From NCBI RefSeq assembly GCF_902825145.1, contig NZ_CADEAD010000001.1, positions 186,001 to 250,000 on the forward strand: a stretch of 64,000 nucleotides of DNA. The letters are read 5' to 3'. The position numbers and the translations under genes were made by a program. The notes beneath the pieces were generated by a model. It was given only the letters and a program-made list of their open reading frames with translations, did no database searches and was not told where the DNA came from. Source of the stretch: Bartonella phoceensis (GTDB lineage Bacteria > Pseudomonadota > Alphaproteobacteria > Rhizobiales > Rhizobiaceae). Shown in pieces: positions 35,590-46,002 of the stretch (within the stretch, counting starts at the first letter, position 1; every line of letters starts with the position of its first letter).

Positions 35590-38163
35590 ATGCATTCTTT
35601 TGAAGAAGCAATTGTTCTCATTATAAGTTTGTTGGATATCATGCATAATTCGAAAACAAAATCCATTTTTACGTCTTCTTTTTCTGATGAGAGCACACAA
35701 AGTGCATCAGAAGAAAATTCATTTACTAAGATTGCTGAGACATTTTCTTATCCAGAAGTATGGAAAAAGGCATTTACTCTAGGACAAAACGTGCGTTTTA
35801 CACGAACACCAGAAGTTGAGATTTTGCGTCGTCGCATAGAAACCGATCCAATTTTTGCAAAACAGTTTAAAGTTTTTACAAAAAAAGAGCAAAAAAATCT
35901 TACACATATTTCACGCTGTAACAAGGACACAACAAATTCCCCCTTAACAAAAAAAGTCATTAATCCGCAATCAATAGAAAATAAAGCATCTATTTGTCAT
36001 ACAACGGTTTTGAAACAATTGTCACAGCAGGCTGTTAGTAAGCCGCTTAAGGAGGAAAAAAAGGAGCACAAATTACAAGTAGAAAATGTGGAGCAAAAAA
36101 CAAAGCCTGTTTTTCATCTTTCTGACGACGCATTTTTTGAATGTGGATTCTTTATGTTAGAACAGCTTGATGCCAAAACTTCAGAAGAGGGTGTAACATC
36201 AGTTGATTCCATGAGTAATGAGGTGGCGTCCAAAACTTCTGCTTTTGATGAGTCCATTACTGGTCTTTACCGTGTTCTTGAATATCGTTTTCCGCAATTT
36301 TATGATTCCATTACATCAGAATCTCCAGTGGATAAAATTCGGGGCATGGAGCAAATTTCTGATTTAATACCTGAGAAGAATGATTCTGTTAAAGAGGTTC
36401 GGCCGTGTCATTCTGAGTTTACTATTGAAAATTCTGCTGAGAGGTTAAATGATCTAGAGGCTGTTATAGAAACCGAAAATACCATCAATACTGGTTGTAT
36501 AACAGAAGGCATAGCAAAGAGTTCAGAAAATTTTTCTGGAATGAAATCAAAAGGTCAAATATTGCGATCCGCTCATACGTCGTTGGGCAATTATGATTCT
36601 GCTTTAACGTCAAATATGCAATCTTTTGATGAGAGTGTTTATAAATTTCCTCCGATCAGTTTATTGCAAGAACCTATTTTTCACGAAGGCACGATGATTC
36701 CGCAGGAAACATTGGAGCGGAGTGCTGGACTTTTGGAAAGTGTTTTGGAAGATTTTGGCATTAAAGGTGAAATTATCCATGTTCATCCAGGACCGGTAGT
36801 AACAATGTACGAATTTGAACCTGCAGCTGGCGTAAAATCATCGCGAGTCATTAATCTTTCCGATGATATTGCTCGTTCTATGTCTGCGATTTCCACGCGC
36901 GTTGCTGTGATTCCTGGACGGAATGTTATTGGGATTGAGTTACCAAATGCAGTTCGTGAAACCGTTTTTTTGCGGGAATTAATCCGATCAAAATCTTTTC
37001 GCCAAAGCCAATTTAAATTAGCTCTTGCTTTGGGGAAGGGGATTAATGGTGAGCCCATCATTGCAGAATTAGCAAAAATGCCTCATTTATTGGTTGCCGG
37101 GACAACAGGGTCAGGAAAATCGGTTGCGATTAATACAATGATTTTATCGATTCTTTACCGAATGACACCACAGCAGTGCCGTTTGATCATGGTTGATCCT
37201 AAAATGTTAGAACTTTCTGTTTATGATGGCATTCCACATCTTTTAACGCCTGTTGTAACGGATCCCAAAAAAGCGGTAACAGCTTTAAAATGGGCAGTTC
37301 GTGAAATGGAAGAGCGTTATCGCAAAATGGCTAAGTTAGGTGTGCGTAATATTGATGGTTTTAATGCACGCGTTGCACTTGCAGCACAAAAAGGTGAGAC
37401 GATCATGTGTACTGTACAGTCGGGTTTTGATAAGAAAAGTGGGGAAATACTTTACCATGAAGAAGCAATGGATTTAACCCAGCTTCCTTATATTGTTGTG
37501 ATTGTTGATGAGATGGCTGATCTCATGATGGTCGCGGGTAAAGAAATTGAAAATGCTATTCAGCGTTTAGCGCAAATGGCGCGTGCGGCAGGTATTCATC
37601 TTATTATGGCCACGCAACGCCCTTCTGTTGATGTCATTACTGGCACGATTAAAGCAAATTTTCCTACCCGTATTTCTTTTCAGGTAACATCAAAAATAGA
37701 CAGTCGTACGATTTTGGGAGAACAAGGCGCTGAAACACTTTTGGGTCAAGGAGATATGCTGCATATGGTGGGCGGTGGGCGCATTGTCCGCGTTCATGGT
37801 CCTTTTGTTTCTGACGAAGAAGTTGAAGCCATTGTTGCGCATCTTAAAATGCAAGGAAAGCCTGATTATTTAGCAACGGTAACAGATAATGAAGAAGATA
37901 ACAAAGATGGTGAATCTGTTGATTCAGTTGGAGGAGTTTCTACTGAAGAAAATTTTGGTGAGGATGGCGAAGAGCTTTATATGCAAGCGGTAAAGATTGT
38001 TATGCGTGATAGAAAATGTTCAACATCTTATATTCAACGTCGGCTTGCAATCGGATACAATAAGGCCGCTTCCCTCGTTGAGCGTATGGAGGAAAAAGGC
38101 ATTGTTGGAGCTGCTAATCATGTTGGAAAACGTGAAATTTTATTAAGTGAGTACAATAATTAA
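35590..38163 (+). CDS. ftsK: FtsK/SpoIIIE-family DNA translocase without N-terminal membrane domain
   Basis: An 857-residue DNA translocase. The first ~360 residues are a low-complexity, acidic linker with no multi-span membrane domain (only the short [13 protein letters not shown]). The motor domain follows: [19 protein letters not shown] start, Walker A GTTGSGKS near residue 504, [10 protein letters not shown], Walker [13 protein letters not shown], and [20 protein letters not shown]. The winged-helix gamma domain that reads KOPS sites is at the end ([20 protein letters not shown]). Rhizobiales often carry two FtsK-like proteins; this would be the soluble-type one. An ATG at 35641 is an alternative start. 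Confidence 0.88.
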   Translation: MHSFEEAIVLIISLLDIMHNSKTKSIFTSSFSDESTQSASEENSFTKIAETFSYPEVWKKAFTLGQNVRFTRTPEVEILRRRIETDPIFAKQFKVFTKKEQKNLTHISRCNKDTTNSPLTKKVINPQSIENKASICHTTVLKQLSQQAVSKPLKEEKKEHKLQVENVEQKTKPVFHLSDDAFFECGFFMLEQLDAKTSEEGVTSVDSMSNEVASKTSAFDESITGLYRVLEYRFPQFYDSITSESPVDKIRGMEQISDLIPEKNDSVKEVRPCHSEFTIENSAERLNDLEAVIETENTINTGCITEGIAKSSENFSGMKSKGQILRSAHTSLGNYDSALTSNMQSFDESVYKFPPISLLQEPIFHEGTMIPQETLERSAGLLESVLEDFGIKGEIIHVHPGPVVTMYEFEPAAGVKSSRVINLSDDIARSMSAISTRVAVIPGRNVIGIELPNAVRETVFLRELIRSKSFRQSQFKLALALGKGINGEPIIAELAKMPHLLVAGTTGSGKSVAINTMILSILYRMTPQQCRLIMVDPKMLELSVYDGIPHLLTPVVTDPKKAVTALKWAVREMEERYRKMAKLGVRNIDGFNARVALAAQKGETIMCTVQSGFDKKSGEILYHEEAMDLTQLPYIVVIVDEMADLMMVAGKEIENAIQRLAQMARAAGIHLIMATQRPSVDVITGTIKANFPTRISFQVTSKIDSRTILGEQGAETLLGQGDMLHMVGGGRIVRVHGPFVSDEEVEAIVAHLKMQGKPDYLATVTDNEEDNKDGESVDSVGGVSTEENFGEDGEELYMQAVKIVMRDRKCSTSYIQRRLAIGYNKAASLVERMEEKGIVGAANHVGKREILLSEYNN

Positions 38164-38247
38164 GTAAGACAATTTTAAAAATGTATGACTTTTAAAATAC
38201 CTAATAGTCGTTATTTTAATGGTTAATACTTGTTTTATTGTATGAGG

Positions 38248-38276
38248 ACGGTCAATATACCGTGCTTGTTTTTTTA
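38248..38276 (+). terminator. Terminator after ftsK
   Basis: ACGGT (38248-38252) and ACCGT (38259-38263) form a short stem around CAATAT, followed by GCTTG and seven Ts, about 85 bp after the ftsK stop. Confidence 0.5.
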
Positions 38277-38375
38277 CGGTGAAATATTAAAAAATGGGGA
38301 GTGAGAAAACAGTAGTGCTATTTTGTATTAGGGCTGCTGATGGGTAGCTTAGAGTGATACAAAGAAGGGTTTGAG

Positions 38376-40643
38376 ATGTCTTTGACATTTTTAGATTATC
38401 TGGAATGTAAAGAAATTAAACAAACCTTCATGCGAGGAAATATGGCTTTTGTTCTTTCCTCTGATTGTCGCAATATTCTTTGGTCAAATGGCGCTGCGGC
38501 ACGTTTTTTTGGTTTTTCTTCTGTAGCAGATATGATGAAGGAACGGTCTTTTTTTGACCAAGTAGTGTATCGCAAGATATTAAAGGACGTGCAATGTATA
38601 AGTACTGTTGCATTAGATGGTTTAAAGCGCTGCACTGAATTTTCTGTAATTTCTATTGATATTATGGGCTTAGGAAAAGCATTTTTGCTGGAATCTTCTC
38701 TGGAAGAAGAAAAAGAGGTCTCTCTTATCGCTGGTTTAGATGATACAACAACGTCTGCTGCGATAGTTGATGAATACGGGGCAGTGCTAGAGGCTTCCTC
38801 TCATTTTTCTTTTGTTGATGAAACAGTCAAAATTCTACTTCAGACAATTGATGATGAGATCCCAGTCAAAACCACTTTATCCATAGCAGGTATTTATACA
38901 CAAGTTAGTATTGTTCGATTGAAGGTGCAACCTGCAAGTTTTTTGGTTTTATATACGCCATTAAAATCAGATGTGTTGAAGAGTGATCAAGAACCTTTTC
39001 ATTTTACGCCACAACTTTTGCCAAAACGGTTTACTTGGAAAATGGATAAAAATGGACGATTTTATGAGATTTCAAAAGAATTGGCAGAAACTGTTGGGCC
39101 TATTTCTTCCTCTATTGTAGGATCAGATTTTCATGAACTGACCAAGAGATTTAATGATGAGCGTTATCAAGTACTTAGTGACTTTATTACAGCAGCTTTA
39201 CCTTGGAACAAACGGATAGTTCAATGGTCTGTCGATAATCATTTAGAGTGTCTTGATGTTGAATTATCTGCTGTGCCGATCTTTGATGCTAAACAGCGGC
39301 TTAAGGAATTCCGTGGATTTGGTATTTTGAAGAGACAAGAAAAGGAACAAGAGAACAAAGATGGAAATCCGTATACTAAAGCATCAAGTCTTTCAGAGAG
39401 TGAGCGTTCAGCTTTTTATGAGATTGCAGAGCGATTGCGTAGAGAATTGCATTCCTCTATAGGATGCGAGCATTTGGTGAAGGAAAATGCATTTCTGTCT
39501 CCAAGTGCACAGACATTGCTAGCAAATACTATAGAAAAAACTCTCATAAAAGAACCAGCAGTTGTTCTATCCTTGTTGGATACAGCGACTGATGGTGTTT
39601 TTTGGTTGGACGGACAGGGGATAATTCAATCGGCTAGTAGGGCTGCTTTAGCGTTAACCGGCTATGAAATAAGTGAATTATTGGCACAGCCATTATCATC
39701 ACTCTTTACTTTGCAAAGCCGATTATCCGTTGAAAAGTATTTTGAGTTGATCCGTGTGAAGGGAAAAAATCAGGTTTTTAATCGTGGTGAGACGGTTGAT
39801 TTAGTGACGAAAAATCATAAAAATAAAAGGGTTTCTATGATGATTGTACCTTTGGCACGCCAAGATAATTATGCTGTTATATTGCGTGATATGATAGGAG
39901 CAATTCTACCAGGAGAAAAAAAAACAGAAGAGAATAAAATAATAGAAGTCGTTCATGAAATACGAACACCTTTAAGTGCTCTTATTGGTTTTGCAGAAAT
40001 TATGAGAGATGGTCGTTTTGGTGTGATAGATAATGAGCGTTATCGTGGATACTTACGCGATATTATCTCATCTGGAAAACATATATTATTATTGGTTAAT
40101 CAATTACTAGAATGCTCGAAAGCAAATTATTCTAGTTCAAATAGTCAAATTAAGACTCCTCTTATAGCTGAAGCATTTGATGTGATAGCGTGTTTGCGCG
40201 CAAGTATAGCTTTCCTTGAAACACAGGCTAATCATAATGGCATCATTATGCGTATTGTTGCTCCGACTCATGTGCCATGTATTGGTGTGCCGCAACAGAT
40301 ATTTCGGCAAATTATATGGAATATTCTATCCAATGCTATTCGTTTTACGCCATCGGGAGGGCAAATTATTGTTCATGTTTCTTATGGAAAAAAAGAGCGT
40401 ATAAAGATTTCAGTAAGTGATAACGGTATAGGGATGAGTGATGAAGAAATTGCACGGGCACTCCAACCTTATGGTCAGGTAGAGCGTAAAGATGGCAGAT
40501 CTGGTGATAGTGTTTTTATTGGAACTGGTTTAGGACTCCCCATATGTAAGGCAATGGTAGAAGAAAGTGGTGGCCAATTTTTATTATTTTCAAAACCCAA
40601 TCGCGGAACAACTGTGGAAATGTTTTTTCCTCATGTTCTATGA
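38376..40643 (+). CDS. PAS-domain sensor histidine kinase (PdhS/PleC-DivJ type)
   Basis: A 755-residue cytosolic-looking histidine kinase with no obvious membrane span. PAS-like regions are near residues 20-60 (SSDCRNILWSNGAAARFFGF) and 400-450 (ATDGVFWLDGQGIIQSASRA). The dimerisation H-box VVHEIRTPLSALIGFAEIMR has the phosphorylated His at about 527, then RFGVIDNERYRGYLRDII, a PdhS/PleC-type signature. The ATPase domain shows N-box NILSNAIRFTPSGG, SDNGIGMSDEEI and GTGLGLPICKAMVEESGG. Such kinases control DivK and cell polarity in Rhizobiales. No adjacent response regulator is present. GAAGGG upstream supports the start. Confidence 0.85.
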   Translation: MSLTFLDYLECKEIKQTFMRGNMAFVLSSDCRNILWSNGAAARFFGFSSVADMMKERSFFDQVVYRKILKDVQCISTVALDGLKRCTEFSVISIDIMGLGKAFLLESSLEEEKEVSLIAGLDDTTTSAAIVDEYGAVLEASSHFSFVDETVKILLQTIDDEIPVKTTLSIAGIYTQVSIVRLKVQPASFLVLYTPLKSDVLKSDQEPFHFTPQLLPKRFTWKMDKNGRFYEISKELAETVGPISSSIVGSDFHELTKRFNDERYQVLSDFITAALPWNKRIVQWSVDNHLECLDVELSAVPIFDAKQRLKEFRGFGILKRQEKEQENKDGNPYTKASSLSESERSAFYEIAERLRRELHSSIGCEHLVKENAFLSPSAQTLLANTIEKTLIKEPAVVLSLLDTATDGVFWLDGQGIIQSASRAALALTGYEISELLAQPLSSLFTLQSRLSVEKYFELIRVKGKNQVFNRGETVDLVTKNHKNKRVSMMIVPLARQDNYAVILRDMIGAILPGEKKTEENKIIEVVHEIRTPLSALIGFAEIMRDGRFGVIDNERYRGYLRDIISSGKHILLLVNQLLECSKANYSSSNSQIKTPLIAEAFDVIACLRASIAFLETQANHNGIIMRIVAPTHVPCIGVPQQIFRQIIWNILSNAIRFTPSGGQIIVHVSYGKKERIKISVSDNGIGMSDEEIARALQPYGQVERKDGRSGDSVFIGTGLGLPICKAMVEESGGQFLLFSKPNRGTTVEMFFPHVL

Positions 40644-40661
40644 AGGAAATAACACGTAAGT

Positions 40662-41075
40662 TTATTTTTTCTCAGCCAAAAGATCTCTAATTTCTGACAA
40701 AAGTTGCTCTTCTAAAGACATCTTTTTAGAGCTTTTCTCTTCTTCTTGTTTTCGGCGAAGTTTATTCATAGCTTTAACACACAAGAAAAGAACCCAAGCA
40801 ATAATGAGAAAATTGATAAGTAATGTTATAAAATTTCCATAACTAATGGTTGCTCCAGCTGCTTTAGCAGCACTCAATGTGGTTTGTTTTTCACCAGCAA
40901 GCTGAATAAACATGTTAGAAAAGTCTATTCCACCTGTAATAAGCCCAATGATTGGCATAAAAATATCATTAACAATTGAATTGACTAAGCTACCAAAAGC
41001 GCTTCCGATAATCACACCGATAGCAAGGTCAATCATATTTCCTTTTAGGGCAAATTCTTTGAATTCTTTAAGCAT
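40662..41075 (-). CDS. mscL: Large-conductance mechanosensitive channel
   Basis: A 137-residue MscL. The N-terminal amphipathic helix and pore helix read [20 protein letters not shown] and [20 protein letters not shown]; the loop has GGIDFSN; the second membrane helix is [19 protein letters not shown]; a charged C-terminal bundle follows ([24 protein letters not shown]). It opens under membrane tension as an osmotic safety valve. It is convergent with the histidine kinase gene, 18 bp apart. AGAGGGG gives the ribosome site. Confidence 0.96.
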   Translation of the reverse strand: MLKEFKEFALKGNMIDLAIGVIIGSAFGSLVNSIVNDIFMPIIGLITGGIDFSNMFIQLAGEKQTTLSAAKAAGATISYGNFITLLINFLIIAWVLFLCVKAMNKLRRKQEEEKSSKKMSLEEQLLSEIRDLLAEKK

Positions 41076-41684
41076 TGTGTTTTCCCCTCTATATAAAAAA
41101 ATATACGACAGTTTTAATTACCGCTTTTGATGAAAAAGGAAAGGGCGGTTTTTATTTTCTTGGTAAGTGTTATATTACAAAGAATAAAATTCCTTTCCAA
41201 GAGTATTATGGTATTTTAGAAGGCCTAAAGCATAGTTATCTTTGGCTTAAAAATAAGAGTATCTCACGGAGATCAAAGCAACGCAAATATTTTAGCAAAA
41301 ATGTTACATCTTTTTTTAATTAAAATGAGCAAACTATACTTAATTTATAAAGCATTATAAAATTTTTTATGACAACATGTTAAAAAAACAATTTTATGGG
41401 ATTTTTGTTTTTCTTTATTTAAAGATGGGTTCAATTTTTAATGTTTGAAAACTTACGAAAGGGCGAGAAAGTTTTTTCAAGATCAAAAGACAATTATTCT
41501 GTTTAGCGTGCGTAGACATAAACGTGAATGGTGAAGATATTATAAACTTTCTTGTAGTTATATTATAAACTTTCTTGTAGTAGGGGAGGCATGCTTATTT
41601 GATGTGCGATCTTTATGAGTGACTTTTTGTGTTAAAAGATTTACGTGAAGTGCAGCGGATCAGTTTTATGTTGGAGAAGGATTA
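41076..41684 (+). other. Intergenic region, mscL to pyrD, with tandem repeat
   Basis: About 600 bp without a supported gene. An ACCGC...GCGGTTTTTATTTT hairpin-like element lies near 41121-41157 and the 22-bp tandem repeat at 41537-41581. The pyrD promoter should lie after the repeat. Confidence 0.45.
41537..41581 (+). repeat. 22-bp tandem direct repeat, two copies
   Basis: ATATTATAAACTTTCTTGTA plus GT occurs twice, at 41537-41558 and 41560-41581, separated by one T (23-bp period). It lies about 100 bp before pyrD. Confidence 0.85.
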
Positions 41685-42773
41685 ATGAGTTTCTTTCGTT
41701 GTATTGGCCGTTCTGCTTTATTTATGTTAGATCCAGAGCATGCACATCGTTTAGCAATTATCGGGCTGAAAAGTGGATTAAACAGTTGTCAAAAGGTTGT
41801 CGATAAGCGTTTGTGTGTAACTGTTGCGGGTCTTGAGTTTGAAAATTTTATCGGTTTTGCTGCGGGTTTTGACAAAAATGCAGAGATTGTTGATGCTGTT
41901 TTTCGTTTAGGATTTGGTTTTACTGAAATCGGTACAGTTACACCAAAGCCCCAAGCAGGGAATCCTAAACCACGGCTTTTTCGCTTAAGAGAAGATGAAG
42001 CGATTATTAATAGAATGGGCTTTAATAATGATGGGCATCAAATTGTTTACGATAGACTTCGCACCCATAAACAACCTGGTATTGTAGGAATCAATATTGG
42101 TGCCAATAAGGATACAGTTGATAAGATTGAAGATTATACTGCTGGTATTGCGTATTTTTATGACGTTGCTGATTATTTTACGGTTAATATTTCTTCGCCC
42201 AATACACCGGGTTTACGTAATTTACAGGCCCGTGACAGTTTGCATCTTTTAATAAATGCGATTTCGCAGGTGCGCAATGTACAAAAGAAAAAGCATGGAT
42301 TTTCTGTTCCCATTTTTTTAAAAATTGCTCCAGATTTATCGGAAAGCGCGTTGGATGATATTGCTGAAGAAATAAAACTTTCTGATTTTGACGGACTGAT
42401 TGTTTCCAATACCACTCTTTCACGCCCAGGTCTTAAAAATAGCTTCTTGAGTACTGAGGAGGGGGGGCTTTCTGGGAGCCCACTCTTTGAACTCTCTACT
42501 ACTGTGTTGGCAAAAATGCGTCAAAAATTAGGTAAAGAGATTGCAATTATCGGTGTCGGTGGTGTAAGAGATGCACAAACTGCTTTGGAAAAGATTAAAG
42601 CTGGTGCAGACTTAATTCAATTATATAGTGGAATGGTTTATGAGGGTCCAGACCTTGCAGTAACTATTCTCGAAGAAATTTTGCAGCTTATGCAGCAAGA
42701 TGGTATTAATACTATCAAAACTTATCGTGATTCTCGTGTTGAATATTGGGCAGAACGCACGCTTCTTTTGTGA
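41685..42773 (+). CDS. pyrD: Dihydroorotate dehydrogenase, class 2 (quinone)
   Basis: A 362-residue membrane-associated flavoenzyme oxidising dihydroorotate to orotate with quinone, step four of pyrimidine synthesis. The N-terminal helix ([20 protein letters not shown]) is the class 2 membrane anchor. FMN/substrate motifs: [33 protein letters not shown], the catalytic Ser region [42 protein letters not shown]. Length is normal. GGAGAAGG provides the ribosome site. Confidence 0.97.
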   Translation: MSFFRCIGRSALFMLDPEHAHRLAIIGLKSGLNSCQKVVDKRLCVTVAGLEFENFIGFAAGFDKNAEIVDAVFRLGFGFTEIGTVTPKPQAGNPKPRLFRLREDEAIINRMGFNNDGHQIVYDRLRTHKQPGIVGINIGANKDTVDKIEDYTAGIAYFYDVADYFTVNISSPNTPGLRNLQARDSLHLLINAISQVRNVQKKKHGFSVPIFLKIAPDLSESALDDIAEEIKLSDFDGLIVSNTTLSRPGLKNSFLSTEEGGLSGSPLFELSTTVLAKMRQKLGKEIAIIGVGGVRDAQTALEKIKAGADLIQLYSGMVYEGPDLAVTILEEILQLMQQDGINTIKTYRDSRVEYWAERTLLL

Positions 42774-42909
42774 TAAAACTATTTTTTTGATAAAAATTGC
42801 GGGATTTTTTTAAAGGGGCTTGCAAACTCTTTTGATCTTCCTTATGTCACACGAACAGAGAGTGATTGTTTGTGAAAGAGTAAACAGTTATAGTGTGTTT
42901 ACTTTTTAT

Positions 42910-42986
42910 GCGGTTGTAGCTCAGTTGGTTAGAGCGCTGGTTTGTGGCACCAGAGGTCGTAGGTTCAAATCCCACCAACCGTACCA
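42910..42986 (+). tRNA. tRNA-His (anticodon GTG), no G-1, A73
   Basis: Acceptor GCGGTTG pairs with CAACCGT, giving a G1-U72 pair; the discriminator is A73 followed by an encoded CCA. Anticodon stem CTGGT/ACCAG encloses TTGTGGC, so the anticodon is GTG (His). The base before position 1 is T, so the universal G-1 is not encoded. The T-arm GTAGG/CCCAC has one A-C mismatch. This combination is known from a clade of alphaproteobacteria with an altered histidyl-tRNA synthetase. Confidence 0.95.
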
Positions 42987-43160
42987 TTTTTCCACTATAT
43001 TTGATATGATAAGCAGCTTATAATAGTCGCGAGGTTTTTCTTACCTTGATGGGAGTTATGTATTCTTGGACAATTAAGTTAATCAGATTTTTTTGTAACG
43101 TTTATACATGGGATGATACCATAAGAGCGGGGCTTGATTGTCTTTTTAAGTTGGTGTGTT

Positions 43161-44588
43161 ATGGTTGTGAAAAATGGTAAACAAATGAAAAAAAAGGATT
43201 CTAAGCCTGTTTCTAGTTTTCTTAAAAATTTACGTGGTGCGAACAATTGGGAGCAAGTTTCGCAGTGGCTTGCATTCCGTAATGTAGAAGATATTGAATG
43301 TATTACGCCTGATCAAGCAGGTGTACCGCGTGGTAAGATGGTGCTTTCTAAAAAATTTACATCGGAAACATCGTTGGCACTGCCTTCAGCGGTTTTTGTA
43401 GCAACAATTTCAGGAGATTACCCTGAAGATGGCCATGGTTTTGAATATCCCAAAACTGATGGTGATCTACGCCTTGAACCTGATCTTTCTACGTTAAGTA
43501 TTGTGCCATGGGAGGAGGCTCCTACTGCACAAGTTATTTGTGATCTTGTCTATCAAAATGGACAGATTGTGGATTATACACCACGAAATGTTTTACGAAA
43601 AGTGATTGATTTTTATACGCAAATGGGCCTAAAGCCGGTTGTTTCACCGGAAATTGAGTTTTATTTAGTGCAAAAAAATCCTGATCCTGATTATCCTTTA
43701 GTTCCTCCAGTTGGTCGTTCTGGACGTTCCATTGGTGGGGGGCAGGGATATTCGATCGCTGGTGTGAATGAATTTGATGAATTCATTGATGATATTTATC
43801 ATTTTTCGGAAGCGCAAGGGTTGGAGATTGATACGCTCATTCATGAAGAAGGGGCAGGTCAGTTTGAAATTAATTTACATCATGGTGACCCAATTGAATT
43901 AGCTGATCAAGTTTTTATGTTCAAACGAACGATCCGTGAAGCAGCACTTAAGCATAATATGTATGCAACTTTTATGGCTAAACCTATTCAGGGGCAGCCG
44001 GGTTCTGCCATGCATATTCATCAATCGGTTGTTGATCAAAAGACAGGTATGAATATATTTACCAAGCAGGATGGGGGAGAAAATATTTGTTTTCGCCATT
44101 TTATTGGAGGGTTACAAAGACATATGGCAGGGGGGCTTGTAATGCTTGCTCCTTATGTGAATTCTTATCGACGTCTCATGCCTGATATTTCAGCACCTGT
44201 TAATTTGCGATGGGGATATGATAATCGCACCACAGCTTTTCGTGTACCTCGCTCTACTCCACAAGCACGGCGTGTTGAGAATAGGCTTCCTTCCTCAGAT
44301 GCTAATCCTTATTTAGCTCTTGCAGCGTCTTTAGCTTGTGGTCTGATTGGATTGCAGCACAAGCTTGAACCGGATGAGCCAACAGCAAATAATGTGAATG
44401 CTGACGATATTGAATTACCACGTGGGCTTATTGAAGCGGTCAACTTATTTGAACAAGATACAGCGATACGCGCTATTTTAGGGGATGTGTTTGTAAGTAC
44501 TTATGCTGCAATCAAACGACAAGAGTTTGAAACTTTTATGGAAGTGATTAGCCCGTGGGAGCGCGAATATCTCTTGCTTAATGTTTGA
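43161..44588 (+). CDS. puuA: Glutamine synthetase-like protein (gamma-glutamylpolyamine synthetase type)
   Basis: A 475-residue member of the glutamine synthetase fold. ATP/metal motifs: SPEIEFYL, the Glu of EEGAGQFEINLHHGD, AKPIQGQPGSAMHIHQS, and RVPRSTPQARRVENRLPSSD. The sequence group is that of PuuA-like gamma-glutamylputrescine synthetases rather than nitrogen-assimilating GlnA (no adenylylation loop seen). The next gene, overlapping or 11 bp away, is a PuuB-like oxidase, supporting polyamine or amine catabolism. The start is uncertain: ATG 43161 or ATG 43185. Confidence 0.8.
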   Translation: MVVKNGKQMKKKDSKPVSSFLKNLRGANNWEQVSQWLAFRNVEDIECITPDQAGVPRGKMVLSKKFTSETSLALPSAVFVATISGDYPEDGHGFEYPKTDGDLRLEPDLSTLSIVPWEEAPTAQVICDLVYQNGQIVDYTPRNVLRKVIDFYTQMGLKPVVSPEIEFYLVQKNPDPDYPLVPPVGRSGRSIGGGQGYSIAGVNEFDEFIDDIYHFSEAQGLEIDTLIHEEGAGQFEINLHHGDPIELADQVFMFKRTIREAALKHNMYATFMAKPIQGQPGSAMHIHQSVVDQKTGMNIFTKQDGGENICFRHFIGGLQRHMAGGLVMLAPYVNSYRRLMPDISAPVNLRWGYDNRTTAFRVPRSTPQARRVENRLPSSDANPYLALAASLACGLIGLQHKLEPDEPTANNVNADDIELPRGLIEAVNLFEQDTAIRAILGDVFVSTYAAIKRQEFETFMEVISPWEREYLLLNV

Positions 44589-44599
44589 GGTTTATCAAG

Positions 44600-45883
44600 A
44601 TGATTGGTTCTAATCCGATTTCTCCAGGAATTTCTTGGTACGAAGATACTTTAGAAGAACGTCCTTCTTATCCATTTTTTAGTGAAAATATACACTGTGA
44701 TGTAATTATCATTGGAGGAGGATTTACCGGGCTTTCAGCTGCCTATCATTTAGCTAAAGTTGGAGTACATGTTGTTTTATTTGAAGCTTCACGTTTTGGT
44801 GATGGTGCCTCAGGGCGCAATGGTGGGCAATTGGGAACGGGGCATCGACAATGGGTAGAAACATTAGAGAAAAAATATGGTTTTGAACGCAGCAAAGCAC
44901 TCTTTGATTTAGCTGAAGAAGCCAAAAGAGATATTTTATCTTGGTGTGCGCTACCCAATTGTCAGTGTGACTTTATGAGAGGACATCTTTCTGTTACCCA
45001 TAAAAAACGTGAGTTAATATCTTATCAACGGCATGTAGAGATAATGCAACGTTATGGTTATTATGGTCTCACTTTTGTAAACAGGGATGAAACAGCTCAG
45101 CGGCTTGGTTCCTCTTTTTATCATGGTGGTATTTATGATGCAGAGACTGGCCATATCAATCCCTTAAAGCTGGTTATTGGATTGGCAAAAAAAGCAAAAA
45201 ATGCTGGTGCTAAACTTTATGAAGAGACACAAGTCACTGCAGTGGAGCGTAACGGTGGTCACTGGAAGGTGACAACAGAACGGGGCAATATAAAGGCTGA
45301 GCATATTTTATTAGCGACAAATGCGTATAAATTAGGACTTCAACATTTTGTTGAAAAAAATATTTTTTCTACCCACTCTTATATTGGAGCAACGGAACCG
45401 TTATCAAAAGATACTCTGATTCTTCCGGGTGGCGAATCGGTAGATGATTCTCGTTTTATGGTTCGTTATTTTCGCAAAAGCATTGATAATCGTTTATTAT
45501 TTGGCGGAGTAGAAAGTTATAGTCATCAATATCCCGCAAATTTAGATGACCGTATGCGACGGCAGATTGCTGAAATTTATCCTTATCTACACTCTATAAA
45601 TCTGACTCATTATTGGGGCGCGACGGTTGCTATCACAGTTGAACGTATGCCTTATGTTCGCCAACTTTTCACAGGCTTAACTTATTGTGGTGGTTATTCG
45701 GGGCATGGTGTTATGCTTGCTCCTTTTCTAGGAAAATTATATGCTGAGTGGCTAACTGGGAATCGTGATCGTTTTGCGTATTTTCAAGATTTAAAGATTT
45801 CGCCTTTTCCAGGTGGGAAAGTTCTGCGTTATCCGCTTATATTTTTAGCGATGCACTGGTTTGCCTTGATGGACCATTTTTAA
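44600..45883 (+). CDS. puuB: FAD-dependent amine oxidoreductase (PuuB/OrdL type)
   Basis: A 427-residue DAO-family flavoprotein. The FAD-binding Rossmann motif is CDVIIIGGGFTGLSAAYHLA near residues 33-52, followed by FEASRFGDGASGRNGGQLGT, typical of gamma-glutamylputrescine oxidase. The C-terminal GYSGHGVMLAPFLGKLYAEW completes the FAD site. ATG 44600 with GAGG nine bases upstream is preferred to TTG 44585. Together with the preceding PuuA-like gene it would activate and oxidise a polyamine; the actual substrate is unknown. Confidence 0.82.
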   Translation: MIGSNPISPGISWYEDTLEERPSYPFFSENIHCDVIIIGGGFTGLSAAYHLAKVGVHVVLFEASRFGDGASGRNGGQLGTGHRQWVETLEKKYGFERSKALFDLAEEAKRDILSWCALPNCQCDFMRGHLSVTHKKRELISYQRHVEIMQRYGYYGLTFVNRDETAQRLGSSFYHGGIYDAETGHINPLKLVIGLAKKAKNAGAKLYEETQVTAVERNGGHWKVTTERGNIKAEHILLATNAYKLGLQHFVEKNIFSTHSYIGATEPLSKDTLILPGGESVDDSRFMVRYFRKSIDNRLLFGGVESYSHQYPANLDDRMRRQIAEIYPYLHSINLTHYWGATVAITVERMPYVRQLFTGLTYCGGYSGHGVMLAPFLGKLYAEWLTGNRDRFAYFQDLKISPFPGGKVLRYPLIFLAMHWFALMDHF

Positions 45884-46002
45884 CTTTCACACCATTTGCA
45901 ATGAAGAAAATTATGGCTTGTTTAATATCTATCTGCTTTAATGATTAGAGCTTCTATAGAGTGTTTAAGCTTTTATAATTGAATGGGAAGAGAGACAGAT
46001 TC

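Noticed and set aside
41119..41157. ACCGC...GCGGTTTTT element as a strong terminator
   Set aside because: The loop is long and the element lies upstream of mscL, not after a plus-strand gene, so it was only mentioned, not called.
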